Below are positions 62,956-64,000 of a stretch of DNA of 64,000 bases, one piece after another; position 1 is the stretch's first letter; each line of letters opens with the position of its first letter. The stretch comes from Mactra quadrangularis (taxonomy: Eukaryota > Mollusca > Bivalvia > Venerida > Mactridae): NCBI GenBank assembly GCA_025267735.1, contig CM046294.1, forward strand, positions 38,191,570-38,255,569, written 5' to 3'. Made by a program: the position numbers and the translations under genes. The notes under the pieces were generated by a model. The model was given only the letters and a program-made list of their open reading frames with translations. It did no database searches and was not told where the DNA came from.

Positions 62956-63490
62956 TGTATTTATTATTGGCTGAATGTAAAGATGTTAATTGGAGCGTTT
63001 AGCACGTTTTTCACGTGCCATATTGTGTAGGTTTGAACGTATTGAGTTTTGAAAACTCATTCGAGCTTCGGACAGGACAAAGGAAACATCGTTAAATACT
63101 TTTATCGTACATCGAATTTTAATTTGAGTATGGCTTCGTCTTAAACGCTTTGACTGATGTTAGTGCGAATCAAGAGTGTGTGGCTTTAATCTAAAGAAAC
63201 ATGGACATGGGGGATAATATCTTTCCAATCAAAGAGACGAGATATTGTTAACCTGGATTTCGGACATTTGGTTGTGATTCGGGGGAGACGTAGCACGTGG
63301 TCAAGGTAAGCCCTCGGGGGATAATACAGATATTGTTGATACGTTTTGACTATTGAATATTTGTTTTGATTCTCAACTCAATGATTTAATGTGAGAATTC
63401 TCTTCGTTATGTTTCTTATAAATTTAAAGAAAATAATGGTTTTTTTTAATGAAAATACTGACGTTTAGATTATATAAATAAGTTTTCTAG
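62956..63490. other. Unique sequence after the duplication array
   Basis: No paralogue in the window. Less AT-rich. A good donor-like 'tcaag|gtaagc' lies at 63305/63306 and an acceptor-like 'ttttctag' at 63490, which may bound a 185-bp intron upstream of the zinc-knuckle ORF. Confidence 0.4.
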
Positions 63491-63989
63491 TGTTGGCTTC
63501 ATTAACAACATTGCTACAGCTCTGAAACACAAACTTAACTACAGAAATAGACTTATTAAGGTTGACTTCTCCTCTCCCGGGGACTGGGCTACAGAGAGGG
63601 ACTATGAAAAGCCTTCACTCGACAGAGACAGTGAAGATGAGAAGAAAGTAAAAGCCATCGAAAACAATGCTTTGAAAGAGTGTTAATTATTCACAGTCTC
63701 CATTATCTCCTGTTTCACCTCATGATTTTGTTTCTATTTCATGCCCTAAACTATTCACTACGGATGCTACATGTATGTCCTTGGCAGACAGACATTTCTT
63801 GGGAGAAGTTCCTCAACAGTGGCTTATGGAGGAGCCATGTTAACAGAAACCTATCATACAACAGATCATCGAGATAAGCATCAGATGAACATATGTTTTC
63901 AATGTGGACGTCGTGGACATTTCAGACGAGAATGTCTCTGGTCCAATACGATCCAAAATGGTATCAACACCAGTATAATCAATATTTGA
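63491..63989 (+). pseudogene. Broken Gag-like ORF with CCHC zinc knuckle
   Basis: The frame at 63480-63683 reads FINNIATALKHKLNYRNRL and EYEKP/SEDEKK-type charged text (GDWATERDYEKPSLDRDSED), then stops at TAA 63684-63686. A second frame between about 63682 and 63780 is Ser/Pro-rich (VNYSQSPLSPVSPHDF). The first frame then resumes with a CCHC knuckle CFQCGRRGHFRREC (about 63894-63935) and ends at TGA 63987-63989. At least two frameshifts are implied. The combination of an acidic DSEDEKK-like segment and one knuckle resembles the Gag-like ORF1 of DIRS-type retrotransposons. Another zinc-knuckle retroelement protein is possible. The element would continue beyond the window. Confidence 0.5.
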
Positions 63990-64000
63990 GTCACAGGAAA

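Noticed and set aside
1..64000. CRISPR arrays, bacterial operons, rRNA genes
   Set aside because: No regularly spaced short repeats, no bacterial gene organisation and no rRNA-like sequence. All evidence points to animal nuclear DNA.

Overview
The window looks like AT-rich animal nuclear DNA (roughly 70% A+T by eye). It has spliceosomal introns, tRNA-derived SINEs, long simple repeats, a Harbinger DNA transposon and a Ty3/gypsy LTR retrotransposon. The SINE type (tRNA-like head, tail reading 'acggcgttaaaaccaa(caaa)n'), the HARBI1/Myb pair and the Gmr1-like gypsy element fit a mollusc, most likely a bivalve. That assignment is an inference from repeat content. I found no ordinary host protein-coding gene; every convincing coding region belongs to a mobile element.

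The scaffold of the window is a tandem segmental duplication. Unit 1 covers 1-37343 (its left edge may lie outside the window), unit 2 covers 37344-59686, and a truncated unit 3 covers about 59687-62955. Base 1 aligns with 37344, and the junctions after 37343 and 59686 follow the same 'ggaaatacc(c/t)gtatttaata' context. Units 1 and 2 align in blocks: 1-3816 with 37344-41326; 6421-7384 with 41327-42385; 19295-24790 with 42390-47748; 27553-37343 with 49085-59686. The units differ by insertions, deletions and simple-repeat length. Unit 3 is a mosaic: its left third resembles unit 1 and its right two thirds is almost identical to unit 2.

Unit 1 carries about 12 kb that unit 2 lacks (7385-19294), and the core of it is a nested set of mobile elements. 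A Harbinger element (9241-19134, imperfect 75-bp TIRs) encodes a HARBI1-like transposase on the minus strand, broken by one in-frame TAA, and a divergent Myb/SANT-like partner gene on the plus strand with three exons. The second intron of the partner holds a tRNA-derived SINE. That SINE is split by a 6.36-kb LTR retrotransposon (11968-18322, TSD CAGAT, 1.29/1.25-kb LTRs, tRNA-Pro primer site, G11 polypurine tract). The two LTRs differ by three substitutions plus the length of a TA microsatellite, so the insertion is young. Its single reading frame encodes Gag, a zinc knuckle, protease, RT and RNase H. It is crossed by one in-frame TAG after Gag. It has no integrase, and appears to have lost it, with the first part of RT, by an in-frame internal deletion of a Gmr1-type (integrase before RT) polyprotein.

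The remainder is non-coding repeat DNA. It includes SINEs of several ages (one with an empty site in the other units), a pogo-like MITE (24922-25106), a TTAA-flanked 439-bp element carrying a promoter-like CRE/YY1/ATG/splice-donor cluster (54901-55339), an about 700-bp trinucleotide expansion that is only about 90 bp at the paralogous site, and a broken Gag-like zinc-knuckle ORF at the right edge.
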